Shown here in pieces: positions 1 to 8,783 of a stretch of DNA of 64,000 nt (the first letter of the stretch is position 1; each line of letters opens with the position of its first letter). The notes beneath the pieces were generated by a model. The model worked only from the letters and a program-made list of their open reading frames with translations. It was not told the DNA's origin and searched no databases. The translations under genes were made by a program, and so were the position numbers. The stretch comes from JBEATZ01 sp041178545 (lineage in GTDB: Bacteria > Planctomycetota > UBA1135 > UBA2386), in contig JBEGVB010000054.1 of the NCBI GenBank assembly GCA_041178545.1, positions 1 through 64,000 on the forward strand, in the 5' to 3' direction.

Positions 1-2
1 CG

Positions 3-1778
3 GCCGGTGCGCAGGCTGGTTTCGACCCCAACTCCCCGCGGAACGGCGGCCTGCTCTACTGGCAGCCGCGCATGTTCGACGTCAACCCGACTCCGCCGCA
101 GGTGTTCCTGCCGCCCAACACTCCCCACGTGGTGGGTGAGGTGGTGGAGCCGCTGCAGCCGCGCGGTTCGCGCATGATGATGCGGTACCTCGAGGATGAC
201 TTCTCCCTGAGCTACCGTCAGCCGTCGGAGTTCCTGCTCGACGTGGACCAGCTCTACTGGTCGCCCTTCAACGACAACAACGTGCTGTTCGACGTGTTCG
301 ACCGGTTCTCCATGTCGCTGGCTCACGGCGACAAGCGTCCCGACGAGCGCTGGGCGCTCGTGACCGCAGGCACGCCGCCCGCGACGCGCTGCACGTTCGA
401 CTGCGTGTCGGTGAGCAGCAACCTGTCCTCGACCTTCGAGGACAACGTGCTGCGCGGCACCAATGCCGTGAAGGTGCTCGAGGACCGCGTCTACCAGATC
501 AACCCGAACCAGGCGTTCCGTGCGCCCACGGGCACCAAGTTCGTGCCGTACCCGCGCTTCCAGCGCAGCTACACCTGGCGCGACTCCCGCCTCGTGACCA
601 CGGATGGTTCGGGCAACATCACCGGACTGGGTGGCGCCCGCGACCCCAACGCGCAGCCGCCGAACAACGACACCACCTGCAACATCGACTCGCCGTGGAT
701 CCGCGACAACCGGTACCCGGACTTCCCGGGCTCGGTGTGGGTGATGGACATCCACAGCAACGCGCTGCCCAACTCCGCCACCGGTGACAGCCTCGGCGGT
801 GACTTCATCGGCACGCGGCTGCGCGACCACGACCCGATCGCGTTGCCGCTGCTCATGGACATCAAGGTGTTCCCGGACGGCGCTGCCAACGGTGTCGCCA
901 CCGCGTCCAACATGTTCCAGGTCGCCATGCTCGGCCCGCCCAGCAACTTCCTGCTGGCCAACCCGGGTGGCTACTACAACTCGGTGGGCGTCGGCTGCGC
1001 CGGCCGCCTGCCTTGGCCGTGGACCCGCATCCACACCACCGGTGGTCTGGACCCCACCACGGGCCAGAACATCCTCATCGACCCGGCCAACACCCAGACG
1101 GCCCAGGGCGGCTGGCTCAAGGACGCCGGCCTCGGCGACCCCATCCAGGGTCTGTTCTTCGCGCCCCCGGGCGACGGCCACCTGCACTGGGCCCAGGCCG
1201 ACTTCGTCCGCAAGGTCTCCACGGTCACCATGGGCTTCTTCGACACCCTGCAGCCCAACCGCCACAACATTGGCGCCTCGGCTGCGGGATCGTGGCCGGG
1301 CCTCGGTGTGACCGCCGGGTTCCCCAACCTGGAAGCTCTCCAGGGCACGGGCACCCTGCGCGTGGGTGAGGTCGTCACCCTCACGGACCCACCCGTGAAC
1401 CGTCAGCCTGCGGGCACGTCGGTGGTGGTGGAGTTCCGCTTCGCCGAGACCTTCGAGAACGCGACGATCTACGACTCGCTCACGCAGGACCAACTGCGCC
1501 TGCGCGGCAACCTGCTGAACCCGAACTACGCCTGCGAGGCGTTCCGCTACAGCGTCCCCAACTCGGGGTCGGCGGGTGACCGGTCGCGCATCCTCGCCTC
1601 GGGTCTGACGCCGTACGTGACCCAGGACCGTCTGGGCACGATCCGTAGCCCCCTCAGCGGCCTGCTGCCGCGCTACCTGAACCTGCGTCTCACCATGACG
1701 AACAACGTCACGGTGACGCCGGCTCTGTCGCCCTCGCTGCGCAACTTGATGCTGGTCTACCGCGTCCAGAACCAGTGA
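3..1778 (+). CDS. Large secreted/surface protein, C-terminal part (5' end outside window)
   Basis: The frame is open from the first complete codon of the window to a TGA, so 591 residues of a longer protein are visible. The first in-frame ATG (position 72) is unlikely to be the start, because the 23 codons before it read as the same kind of protein. I recognise no named domain. The sequence is rich in Asn, Pro, Gly and aromatic residues, with no hydrophobic helices, as in secreted beta-rich proteins. Its last residues (SLRNLMLVYRVQNQ) resemble the ends of the two glycine-rich lipoproteins at 13968 and 16843, so it may belong to the same surface family. The next gene starts 161 nt after its stop on the same strand. 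Function unknown; extracellular location is inferred from composition. Confidence 0.75.
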   Translation, partial: AGAQAGFDPNSPRNGGLLYWQPRMFDVNPTPPQVFLPPNTPHVVGEVVEPLQPRGSRMMMRYLEDDFSLSYRQPSEFLLDVDQLYWSPFNDNNVLFDVFDRFSMSLAHGDKRPDERWALVTAGTPPATRCTFDCVSVSSNLSSTFEDNVLRGTNAVKVLEDRVYQINPNQAFRAPTGTKFVPYPRFQRSYTWRDSRLVTTDGSGNITGLGGARDPNAQPPNNDTTCNIDSPWIRDNRYPDFPGSVWVMDIHSNALPNSATGDSLGGDFIGTRLRDHDPIALPLLMDIKVFPDGAANGVATASNMFQVAMLGPPSNFLLANPGGYYNSVGVGCAGRLPWPWTRIHTTGGLDPTTGQNILIDPANTQTAQGGWLKDAGLGDPIQGLFFAPPGDGHLHWAQADFVRKVSTVTMGFFDTLQPNRHNIGASAAGSWPGLGVTAGFPNLEALQGTGTLRVGEVVTLTDPPVNRQPAGTSVVVEFRFAETFENATIYDSLTQDQLRLRGNLLNPNYACEAFRYSVPNSGSAGDRSRILASGLTPYVTQDRLGTIRSPLSGLLPRYLNLRLTMTNNVTVTPALSPSLRNLMLVYRVQNQ

Positions 1779-1923
1779 GCGCTGGGGACCCGCTCCCCTC
1801 GACACCGCCCGGCTGGTCCTCGACCGCCGGGCGGCGTCGTTGCCGGGGACGGAGTCGTCTTCGAGGAACGGGGGCGCAGGCTCCGTCCGGAGAAATCACG
1901 GAGCCAGCGGCATCCGCCCTTCG

Positions 1924-1929
1924 TAGCCT
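1924..1929 (+). promoter_or_regulatory. Candidate -10 box (TAGCCT) close to a start codon
   Basis: TAGCCT lies 10 nt before the ATG at 1940. No Shine-Dalgarno sequence lies between them. With the usual 6-7 nt from -10 box to transcription start, the leader would be only 3-4 nt. I see no clear -35 hexamer. It is one of a set of similarly placed TANNNT boxes in this window. Confidence 0.35.
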
Positions 1930-1939
1930 TGGCCCCGCC

Positions 1940-3811
1940 ATGGGGACCCTGCGCATGCCCTGTCTGCTGCTCCTGCTCGCCGGGGCTTGGTCCCCTGCCT
2001 GCAGCCGGGGCAACGTGCCCGCGCAGCCAACCCCCTTTGCGGTCACACGCATCACCCCGGAGCCAGGCGGTGCTCCGTTGCTGCTCAACCAGCAGATTGG
2101 CGTGGCCTTCTCGGCACCCATCGACCCCGAGTCTGCACGCGGCGACGTGTTCCAGGTGCTGGACGAGGCTGGTCGCGCGGTGCAAGGGCGGGTGCTGGTG
2201 GGGGCGCAGTCCCTCACCTTCGAGCCGCGAGTTCCCTTGCGTCCCGAACTCGACGACGGATCCTTCCGGCCCGACGCGAACTACCGTGTCCTCGTTGCCG
2301 GGTACCCACGGCCCGGTGGGCTGCGCGCGGCGGACGGTCGCATGCTGCAGCAGGGGCTGAACGTCTCGTTCCGCACCGTGGGAAGGGATGCCTCGGCCCA
2401 GGGCCACCCGACCCCGCTGCTGCCGGTCGCCGGCGGGACCATCCCCTTCGTGCTGCAGTCTGCCACTGCGCCCCAATGGATGCCCCTCGACCAGCCTCGG
2501 TTGCGCATGCAGTTCACCCTGCCGGTGCTCCCGTCCGCGCTCTCCCTCGGCGCCTTCGACGTCGCCTTGGTGAAGCGTGCCCAGGGCTCACAGGTCCTGC
2601 GCGTGGAGCCTTCCACGTGCCGTCTGCTCGGGGCCGATCCCGTGCTGGGGACCTTGCCCGGCACGGTGGTCGAACTGGGGTTCCGGCGCGAACTGCGCGT
2701 TGCAGGGGCAGAGGGCACTGCGATGCTCGAGGCCGGCGACGTGCTGGTGGTCACGTTGCAGGGCGGCAGCGCGGCGCTCCGGGACTACTCGGACCGTCCT
2801 GTCTCCACCCTGCCTGGTTCCTCGTCGCAGTGGTGGGAGGTGGTCGCGGGCGCAGGTCCTGGCCTCCTCGACTGGCCTGGCAGCCGTGCCCAGGTGGTCG
2901 CGGTGGAGCCGCTCCAGCCCGGCCTTGAGGTGCTGCGGGACGGCCGCGTCCGGCCCGCAGTGCGCGTGGAGGCGGGTGACGGTTCGCTCGGGGTCTTCCG
3001 ACCCCTCCGCGACACGCGCATCGAGCCTGGCGTGCCCTTCGACCGGGGGGACGGCGTGCTGGTGCAGGACCGTGACGGCACACTCCCGTTCCGGACCATC
3101 GAGGTTGCCCCGGGCATCACGGTCGAGGTGGTGGCAAGCAAACGCCCGGTGCGGCTGCTCGCGTGCGGCTGGGCGCGCATCGAGGGCACCATGGTCGTGG
3201 CGGGTGCTGCAAGCCCGATGCGGTTGCGTGCGGGGGAACTCACGAGCTTTGGTGCGCTGGCAGAGGCGGTCCCGGTGCTGGTTGCCGCAGGCAGCGGCAT
3301 CCGGGTGGGAGGCACCCTGCGTGCGGCAGAGGGCGCGCAGAAGGGCACCCTGCTGGCGTTGGCATCGGCCGGGCCCCTTGAGTTGGCAGGCACCGTCCCG
3401 CCCGAGACCGTGCTGGCCGTGGAGCCGGGGTCACGCGGCCTGACCGGGGCGGCAGAACGCGCCATCCCCGTGCTGTTGCGCATGACACCCGGCCTGCCCT
3501 CGGGCGCAGTGCTGGAGGTCGAGGCCGCGACGGAGTGGTTTGCGGTGCCTGCAGAGTGCAGCGCCGCCCGCCTCGACTGGCTGTCGGCGGATCCTGGCTA
3601 CCGCCTGTCGGTGCAGTCGATCCCTGCGGACCCGTTCCGTCCCGAGCGCCCCGACCCGAGGCCAGACCGGGCCTCGGCACCGCTCCCTGTCCAGGTGGGT
3701 TCCCGCGTTCAGTTCCTCCCCGGCAGCTTCCTGCGCATCTGCGTCCACTGCAGCGTGCAAGGGAACGAGGTGCTGCCGCTGCTGCACGGTCTGCGGCTCG
3801 TGCAGGATTGA
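1940..3811 (+). CDS. Probable lipoprotein with SbsA-type Ig-like domain
   Basis: This is a 623-residue exported protein. The chosen ATG opens directly into a signal peptide (MGTLRMPCLLLLLAGAWSPAC); the cysteine after SPA could be a lipidation site, although this is a weak lipobox. A GTG at 1775 in the same frame overlaps the preceding stop, but it would add 55 residues of non-signal sequence. Residues about 35-140 (FAVTRITPEPGG... to ...NYRVLVAGYP) read as an Ig-like Big_5/SbsA domain, a fold found in bacterial surface and S-layer proteins. The rest is beta-rich and unassigned. It lies between a partial surface protein and the type IV pilus genes, so a cell-surface role is likely. A weak 6-bp hairpin follows the stop (3816-3831). 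Confidence 0.75.
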   Translation: MGTLRMPCLLLLLAGAWSPACSRGNVPAQPTPFAVTRITPEPGGAPLLLNQQIGVAFSAPIDPESARGDVFQVLDEAGRAVQGRVLVGAQSLTFEPRVPLRPELDDGSFRPDANYRVLVAGYPRPGGLRAADGRMLQQGLNVSFRTVGRDASAQGHPTPLLPVAGGTIPFVLQSATAPQWMPLDQPRLRMQFTLPVLPSALSLGAFDVALVKRAQGSQVLRVEPSTCRLLGADPVLGTLPGTVVELGFRRELRVAGAEGTAMLEAGDVLVVTLQGGSAALRDYSDRPVSTLPGSSSQWWEVVAGAGPGLLDWPGSRAQVVAVEPLQPGLEVLRDGRVRPAVRVEAGDGSLGVFRPLRDTRIEPGVPFDRGDGVLVQDRDGTLPFRTIEVAPGITVEVVASKRPVRLLACGWARIEGTMVVAGAASPMRLRAGELTSFGALAEAVPVLVAAGSGIRVGGTLRAAEGAQKGTLLALASAGPLELAGTVPPETVLAVEPGSRGLTGAAERAIPVLLRMTPGLPSGAVLEVEAATEWFAVPAECSAARLDWLSADPGYRLSVQSIPADPFRPERPDPRPDRASAPLPVQVGSRVQFLPGSFLRICVHCSVQGNEVLPLLHGLRLVQD

Positions 3812-3968
3812 GGCGGGAGTCGCTGGACTCCGTATGACTGCGCCGTAAGCTCGCGCGGGTCGGTGGCGGTCAGGTCACGTCGGTCAGGACGTGACGGCGC
3901 AGCGCAGGGCTGCGCCCATCGACGCGGACAACTCCATCGTTGGCGTGAGTCGACGAGGCGAATGGGCG

Positions 3969-4952
3969 ATGTTGCACACGTGGGTCATGGTGTCGGCGGG
4001 CACGTTGGGTGCCTGCGTCGGCTCCTTTCTCAACGTCGTGATCTGGCGCCTGCCTCAGGAGGACCCACGCCTTCGCTCGCTCGGAGGACGCTCGCGGTGC
4101 CCTGCTTGTGGCGCGCAGATCGCATGGCACTGGAACCTGCCGATGCTCGGCTGGTTGCTGCTCCGCGGTCGTGCTGCGTGCTGCGGCGCCCGCATTGCGG
4201 CGCGGTACCCGGCCGTCGAGTTGTTGACGGCACTGCTGTTCCTGGTGCTCGCCTGGCTGCACCCGCACGCACCACTCACGACGGATGCGGGAGCCGATCC
4301 GCAGGGTTTGCTCGCGTTCGTGTTCCAGGCGACGTTCCTGTCGCTGCTGGTGGCAGCCTCGTTCATCGACCTGGACCATCGCCTGCTGCTCGACGTGTTG
4401 ACCAAGCCAGGGATGGCACTCGGCCTGCTGGGCAGCCTCGTGGTGCCGGGCCTGGCTGGGGAGTCGACTGCGCTTGCATGGCTCCTCAACGAGCCCTCGC
4501 TCGCATCGGGTCGCACGGCCTCGCTGGCCGCGAGCGCGGTCGGTCTGCTCGCGGGATTTGGTGTGATGCAGGCGATCCGCGTCGCGGCGAGCCGCATCTT
4601 CCGCAAGGAGGCGATGGGCTTCGGCGACGTGAAGTTCCTCGCCATGATCGGCGCGTTCCTCGGCTGGCAGGGCGCGCTCTCCAGCCTGATGCTCGCCTGC
4701 GTGGCTGGCGCGCTGGTCGGCACGGTCCGCAGGTTGTTCACCGCGGACTCCATGATCCCATTCGGTCCGTTCCTCGCGGTCGGAGCAGTGTGTTCGCTGT
4801 TCTGGGGCGAGGACGTGTTCGAGTTCCTGTTCGTGACCTGGCCGGAATGGCAGCGGCAGTCTGCCGACTCCCCGCTCCTGCTCGGGCTCACGGCATTCCT
4901 TTCCCTGATTGCACTGATCTTGCTCGTCCGCAAGGGACGGGCCAACGGATGA
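3969..4952 (+). CDS. pilD: Prepilin peptidase (leader peptidase / N-methyltransferase, A24 family)
   Basis: This inner-membrane aspartic protease cleaves prepilin leaders and methylates the new N-terminus. The 327-residue product has the family pattern: GSFLNVVIWRLP near the start, a zinc-site region, then catalytic aspartates in FIDLDHR (D134) and GFGDVK (D220), with about eight hydrophobic segments. The ATG at 3969 puts the first membrane helix at the N-terminus as in the family; an in-frame GTG at 3891 would add 26 polar residues. One oddity: the first zinc pair is intact (C44-P-A-C47), but where a second CxxC is expected the sequence is RAACCGARI (C71, C72), so one cysteine is displaced next to its partner. 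It is the first gene of the pilus block, 19 nt before the OmpA-type lipoprotein gene. Identification is firm. Confidence 0.93.
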   Translation: MLHTWVMVSAGTLGACVGSFLNVVIWRLPQEDPRLRSLGGRSRCPACGAQIAWHWNLPMLGWLLLRGRAACCGARIAARYPAVELLTALLFLVLAWLHPHAPLTTDAGADPQGLLAFVFQATFLSLLVAASFIDLDHRLLLDVLTKPGMALGLLGSLVVPGLAGESTALAWLLNEPSLASGRTASLAASAVGLLAGFGVMQAIRVAASRIFRKEAMGFGDVKFLAMIGAFLGWQGALSSLMLACVAGALVGTVRRLFTADSMIPFGPFLAVGAVCSLFWGEDVFEFLFVTWPEWQRQSADSPLLLGLTAFLSLIALILLVRKGRANG

Positions 4953-4971
4953 CCCGCTTGTGGGAGGCACC

Positions 4972-5619
4972 ATGCAGTTCCGCTCTACTCTGATTCTCGC
5001 CCTTCTCGCAGTCCTGCCGTTCCTCGGCAGCTGCACGTCCCGCTACCAGGACCTGCTTCGCGACCGCGATGCGCAGATCCGCGAGTTGAACGGCCGCTTG
5101 GCCCAGCTCAACTCCGAGAACGACGACTTGAAGCGCCAGAACGCCTCGCTCTCGGGCGAGATGGACACCATGCGCAGCAAGCCGCAGCCCGTCGACGCCA
5201 ACGCCAACAAGCTCGCTGCCGAGCTCGAGGGCGCCGACGTCCGCTACGTGCGCAACCGTCTGTCGATCGGCATCGACGACTCGGTCACGTTCGACTCGGG
5301 CAGCACGGCCCTCAAGGGCTCGGCGCACAGCCTGCTGAAGAAGGTCGCGGACGTCCTTGCCCGCGACTACCCCGACCGTCGTATCTACGTCGAGGGTCAC
5401 ACCGACACCGACCCGATCAGCAGGACCAAGGACAAGTTCCGCAACAACCGCCACCTCTCGGTGGAGCGTGCGGATGCTGTCGCCCGGTACCTGATCGACA
5501 GCTGCAACGTCACCGAGCGCCGCATCGCGGTCGTCGGCTACGGCCAGTACGACCCGAAGAACGCCGGCTCGAAGGCCAAGAACCGCCGCGTCGAGATCGT
5601 GGTGGGCGAGCAGCTCTGA
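4972..5619 (+). CDS. OmpA/Pal-family peptidoglycan-binding lipoprotein
   Basis: The 215-residue product has a lipoprotein signal ending in FLGSC (C21) and a coiled-coil stretch (about residues 24-70, with regular Leu and acidic/basic spacing). The C-terminal OmpA domain carries the motifs VTFDSGS, YVEGHTDTD and NRRVEIVV. Such proteins bind peptidoglycan through the OmpA domain and tether the outer membrane or an envelope machine. The start is supported by a GGGAGG sequence just before the ATG. It sits between the prepilin peptidase and pilT, so it could anchor the pilus apparatus in the wall; that role is inferred from position only. A general Pal-type role is the alternative, but no tol genes are nearby. 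Confidence 0.9.
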   Translation: MQFRSTLILALLAVLPFLGSCTSRYQDLLRDRDAQIRELNGRLAQLNSENDDLKRQNASLSGEMDTMRSKPQPVDANANKLAAELEGADVRYVRNRLSIGIDDSVTFDSGSTALKGSAHSLLKKVADVLARDYPDRRIYVEGHTDTDPISRTKDKFRNNRHLSVERADAVARYLIDSCNVTERRIAVVGYGQYDPKNAGSKAKNRRVEIVVGEQL

Positions 5620-5704
5620 GCGAGTTCGTGCGCCGGTCGGCAGGCTGACTGGGCCTACGGGCCCATCGCTGCAGGCCGGCCCGCGAGCCGGAGGCCATCC
5701 GCCA

Positions 5705-5742
5705 CCGCCGGATCCCGCCATGGGGCGGGCTCCGGCGGTTTC
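5705..5742 (+). terminator. Strong terminator hairpin after the OmpA-type lipoprotein gene
   Basis: CCGCCGGA and CCCGCC pair with GGCGGG and TCCGGCGG around an ATGG loop. This gives about 14 bp with one mismatch, followed by TTTCG. It separates the prepilin peptidase/OmpA pair from pilT. Confidence 0.7.
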
Positions 5743-5764
5743 GTGTCGATGGGGGGCGAGTCCA

Positions 5765-5791
5765 GGGGGCGGGTGCCCGAGGGCAGCCCCC
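5765..5791 (+). other. Second hairpin in the pilT upstream region
   Basis: GGGGGC pairs with GCCCCC and, inside, TGCCC pairs with GGGCA around a GA loop, with a GGG bulge. It lies 85 nt before the pilT start in a 256-nt gap that otherwise holds only the terminator at 5705-5742. It could be a leader structure or part of the terminator region; nothing decides between these. Confidence 0.3.
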
Positions 5792-5875
5792 TGACTCCGG
5801 CTCAACCTGCGGACGGATTCCTGCCGATACCACCGGGACGTCGAGGCACGCCTGCCCCGGCCCGAGGAACGCACG

Positions 5876-7054
5876 ATGGTATCGATGGAAGAAATGCTGA
5901 ACCTGATGGTTCAGCGCGGTGGTTCTGACCTGCACCTGTCCGTTGGCTCGCCGCCCAAGATCCGCATCGACGGCAAGCTCGTGGACACGGACCACCCGGT
6001 GCTGCAGCCGGAGCAGGTCAAGAAGATGGTCTACTCGGTGCTGAGCGGCGACCAGATCGCCAAGTTCGAGAAGAACTACGAGCTCGACTTCTCCTTCGGC
6101 GTCACCAACCTCGGCCGCTTCCGTACCAACGCCTTCCTGCAGCGCGGCACAGTCGCAGCCGTGCTGCGCGTGATCCCGTTCGAGGTCTTCGACTTCGAGA
6201 CCGTGGGCCTGCCCATCAAGGTCTGCGAGGGCATCTGCAACCTGCCTCGCGGCCTCGTGCTCTGCACGGGCACCACGGGCTCCGGCAAGTCGACCACCTT
6301 GGCCTCGATGGTGAACCACATCAACGAGAGCAACCAGGGTCACATCGTGACGATCGAGGACCCGATCGAGTTCCTCCACCGCAACAAGCAGAGCCTCGTC
6401 AACCAGCGCGAGGTGGGGGCCGACACCCATGCCTTCGAGAAGGCGATGCGGTCGGTGCTTCGCCAAGACCCCGACGTGGTGCTGGTGGGTGAGATGCGCG
6501 ACCTCGAGACGATCGAGGCGGCACTGACCCTTGCCGAGACCGGCCACCTGACGTTCGCGACCCTGCACACGTCCGACGTGGTGCAGACCATCAACCGCAT
6601 CGTCGACGTGTTCCCTGCGCACCAGCAGCAGCAGATCCGCACCATGCTCTCGTTCACCCTGCAGGCCGTCGTCTGCCAGCAGCTGATCCCGAGGAGCCAT
6701 GGCAAGGGACGTGTGCTCGCCGCGGAGATCATGCTGGTCAACCCCGCGATCCGTGCGCTCATCCGCGACAACAAGGCGCACCAGATCATGTCGATCCTCC
6801 AGACGAGTGGCGCCATGGGCATGCGCACCATGAACCAGTCGCTCTTCGAGCTCTACCGTGCAGGCCAGATCAGCTACGAGGACGCGATCTCCCACTGCCA
6901 CGACGAGTCCGACTTCAAGCGGCTCCTCGAGCGCGGCGCGGGTGCGGCACCTGCCACCGGCAACGCCGCCTCATCGCCGATGGGCGGCATGACCGGCATG
7001 GGCACGAATCCCAACCAGGCCCTCTACGCAACCCGCAGGCCCGGCGCCCGATGA
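5876..7054 (+). CDS. pilT: Type IV pilus retraction ATPase PilT
   Basis: PilT is the cytoplasmic hexameric ATPase that drives pilus retraction. The 392-residue product has the N-terminal PilT-type domain (GGSDLHLSVGSPP), Walker A GTTGSGKSTT (residues 132-141), Walker B-type LVGEMRD (about 202-208) and the C-terminal PilT signature region around AIRALIRDNKAHQI. It is about 45 residues longer than most PilT proteins because of a Gly/Ala/Met-rich C-terminal tail. GAGGAA lies about 9 nt before the ATG. The stop overlaps the pilB start (ATGA), so the two are translationally coupled. The PilT-specific region and lack of an MshEN domain favour PilT over PilB; PilU is a possible alternative. Confidence 0.95.
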   Translation: MVSMEEMLNLMVQRGGSDLHLSVGSPPKIRIDGKLVDTDHPVLQPEQVKKMVYSVLSGDQIAKFEKNYELDFSFGVTNLGRFRTNAFLQRGTVAAVLRVIPFEVFDFETVGLPIKVCEGICNLPRGLVLCTGTTGSGKSTTLASMVNHINESNQGHIVTIEDPIEFLHRNKQSLVNQREVGADTHAFEKAMRSVLRQDPDVVLVGEMRDLETIEAALTLAETGHLTFATLHTSDVVQTINRIVDVFPAHQQQQIRTMLSFTLQAVVCQQLIPRSHGKGRVLAAEIMLVNPAIRALIRDNKAHQIMSILQTSGAMGMRTMNQSLFELYRAGQISYEDAISHCHDESDFKRLLERGAGAAPATGNAASSPMGGMTGMGTNPNQALYATRRPGAR

Positions 7055-8760
7055 CCACCCAGTTCGCCAAGAAGCTGAAGGGCCTGCTGGAGAAGTCCGG
7101 CAAGCTCGACGCAGAGCTTGGTGACAAGCTCATTGCGGAGGCCGTTGCCGCCAAGCGCCCCTTCACCGAGATCCTCGTCAAGAAGGGGGTCACGGGGGAG
7201 AAGGAGGTGCTCGCGCTCATCGCCAAGGCGGCGAATGTGGCGCCCATCGACCTCTCCCGCATCGACGTGAACAAGGACGTGCTGGGGTCGGTCCCCGAGC
7301 AGGTCGCCCGCGACTACGGCATCTTCCCCGTCGACCGGATCGGCAACATCATCACCGTCGCGGTCTCCAACCCGTTCGACGTCCTCAAGCTCGACGACAT
7401 CCGCATCATCACGGGTTGTCAGCTCAGGCCGGTCGTGAGCACCGCGGAGGAGATCGAGCGCGTCCAGCTCCGCGCCTACCGCGGCGAGACCGAGGAGATG
7501 GGCCAGATCCTCGAGGACTTCGACGAGGGCTCGGTCGAGCTCAAGGAGATGGACGTCGACGAGGAGTCGGCAGACCTGGACCTGATCAACGACGAGGCCT
7601 CGCCCGTCGTCAAGCTGGTCAACAAGTTCATCCTCGACGCGTGCAACCAGGGCGCGAGCGACATCCACATCGAGCCCTTCGAGAAGAAGGTCGTGATCCG
7701 GTACCGCAAGGACGGCCTGATGTTCGAGGCCATGACGCTGCCCAAGCGCATGCAGAACAACATCACCTCGCGCATCAAGATCATGGCGAAGCTCGACATC
7801 GCCGAGAAGCAGCGCCCACAGGACGGCAAGTTCCAGATGAAGATCGGGAACAAGGCTGTCGACTTCCGTATCAGCGTCCTGCCGGTGGTGTGGGGCGAGA
7901 AGACCGTTTTCCGCATCCTCGATTCGTCGAGCATCATGCTCGACATGCAGCAGCTCGGCTTCGAGCCGCGCAGCTATGAGGACTACACCTGGGCGATCGC
8001 CCAGCCGTACGGGATGATCCTCGTGACCGGTCCAACGGGCTCGGGCAAGTCCACGACGCTGTACTCCGCGGTCAAGCAGATCGCGAGTCCCGACATCAAC
8101 CTGGTCACGGTCGAGGACCCCGTCGAGTACACGATGGAGGGCATCAACCAGGTGCCCGTGAACGCCAAGCGCGGACTGACCTTCGCAGGCGCGCTGCGCT
8201 CGATCCTGCGCCAGGACCCGGACGTGGTCCTCATCGGCGAGATCCGCGACCAGGAGACCCTCGAGATCGCGGTGAAGGCCGCCCTCACCGGTCACCTCGT
8301 GCTCAGCACCCTGCACACCAACGATGCCGCGTCGACGATTGCGCGCATGGTGGACATGGGCATGGACCCGTTCATGGTCGGCAGTTCTGCCATCCTGATC
8401 TGTGCCCAGCGTCTCGCACGCAAGCTCTGCCCCAACTGCAAGAAGCCCGCCGAGTACCCGAAGGAGACGCTGCTGCGTGCCGGGTTCCTCGAGGTTGACT
8501 TCGCGCAGCCCATGGAGCTGTACACCGCGGTCGGCTGCAGCCGCTGCAACGGCGGCTACAAGGGCCGCTTCGCGCTGCTGGAGACGATGCGCATGAGCGA
8601 GCCCGTCAAGCGGCTCGTGGTGGAGCGCAAGTCCGCCACGGACATCAAGAAGCAGGCACTCTCCGAGGGCATGTTGACGCTGCGCCGCTGTGGCGTGCTC
8701 AACGTGATGCGCGGCAGGACCAGCCTGGAAGAAGTCGAATCCGTCACCATGGCCGACTGA
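7051..8760 (+). CDS. pilB: Type IV pilus assembly ATPase PilB
   Basis: PilB is the cytoplasmic ATPase that powers pilus extension. The 569-residue product has an N-terminal MshEN-type region (to about residue 150), Walker A GPTGSGKSTT (327-336), Walker B LIGEIRD, and the zinc-binding tetracysteine of GspE/PilB proteins (C460-P-N-C463 and C496-S-R-C499). Length is typical. It starts inside the pilT stop and is followed 23 nt later by pilC, so extension and retraction motors are made from one transcript. GspE of type II secretion is the alternative, but the partnership with pilT makes PilB more likely. Confidence 0.94.
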   Translation: MTTQFAKKLKGLLEKSGKLDAELGDKLIAEAVAAKRPFTEILVKKGVTGEKEVLALIAKAANVAPIDLSRIDVNKDVLGSVPEQVARDYGIFPVDRIGNIITVAVSNPFDVLKLDDIRIITGCQLRPVVSTAEEIERVQLRAYRGETEEMGQILEDFDEGSVELKEMDVDEESADLDLINDEASPVVKLVNKFILDACNQGASDIHIEPFEKKVVIRYRKDGLMFEAMTLPKRMQNNITSRIKIMAKLDIAEKQRPQDGKFQMKIGNKAVDFRISVLPVVWGEKTVFRILDSSSIMLDMQQLGFEPRSYEDYTWAIAQPYGMILVTGPTGSGKSTTLYSAVKQIASPDINLVTVEDPVEYTMEGINQVPVNAKRGLTFAGALRSILRQDPDVVLIGEIRDQETLEIAVKAALTGHLVLSTLHTNDAASTIARMVDMGMDPFMVGSSAILICAQRLARKLCPNCKKPAEYPKETLLRAGFLEVDFAQPMELYTAVGCSRCNGGYKGRFALLETMRMSEPVKRLVVERKSATDIKKQALSEGMLTLRRCGVLNVMRGRTSLEEVESVTMAD

Positions 8761-8783
8761 GTCGGTCGCGAGGAACCTGAATC

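Noticed and set aside
1775..1939. A GTG start overlapping the preceding stop for the Ig-like lipoprotein gene
   Set aside because: It would bury the signal peptide 55 residues inside the protein.
3891..3968. A GTG start for the prepilin peptidase gene that adds 26 residues
   Set aside because: The extra residues are polar and unlike the family. The ATG at 3969 puts the first hydrophobic segment at the N-terminus as expected.
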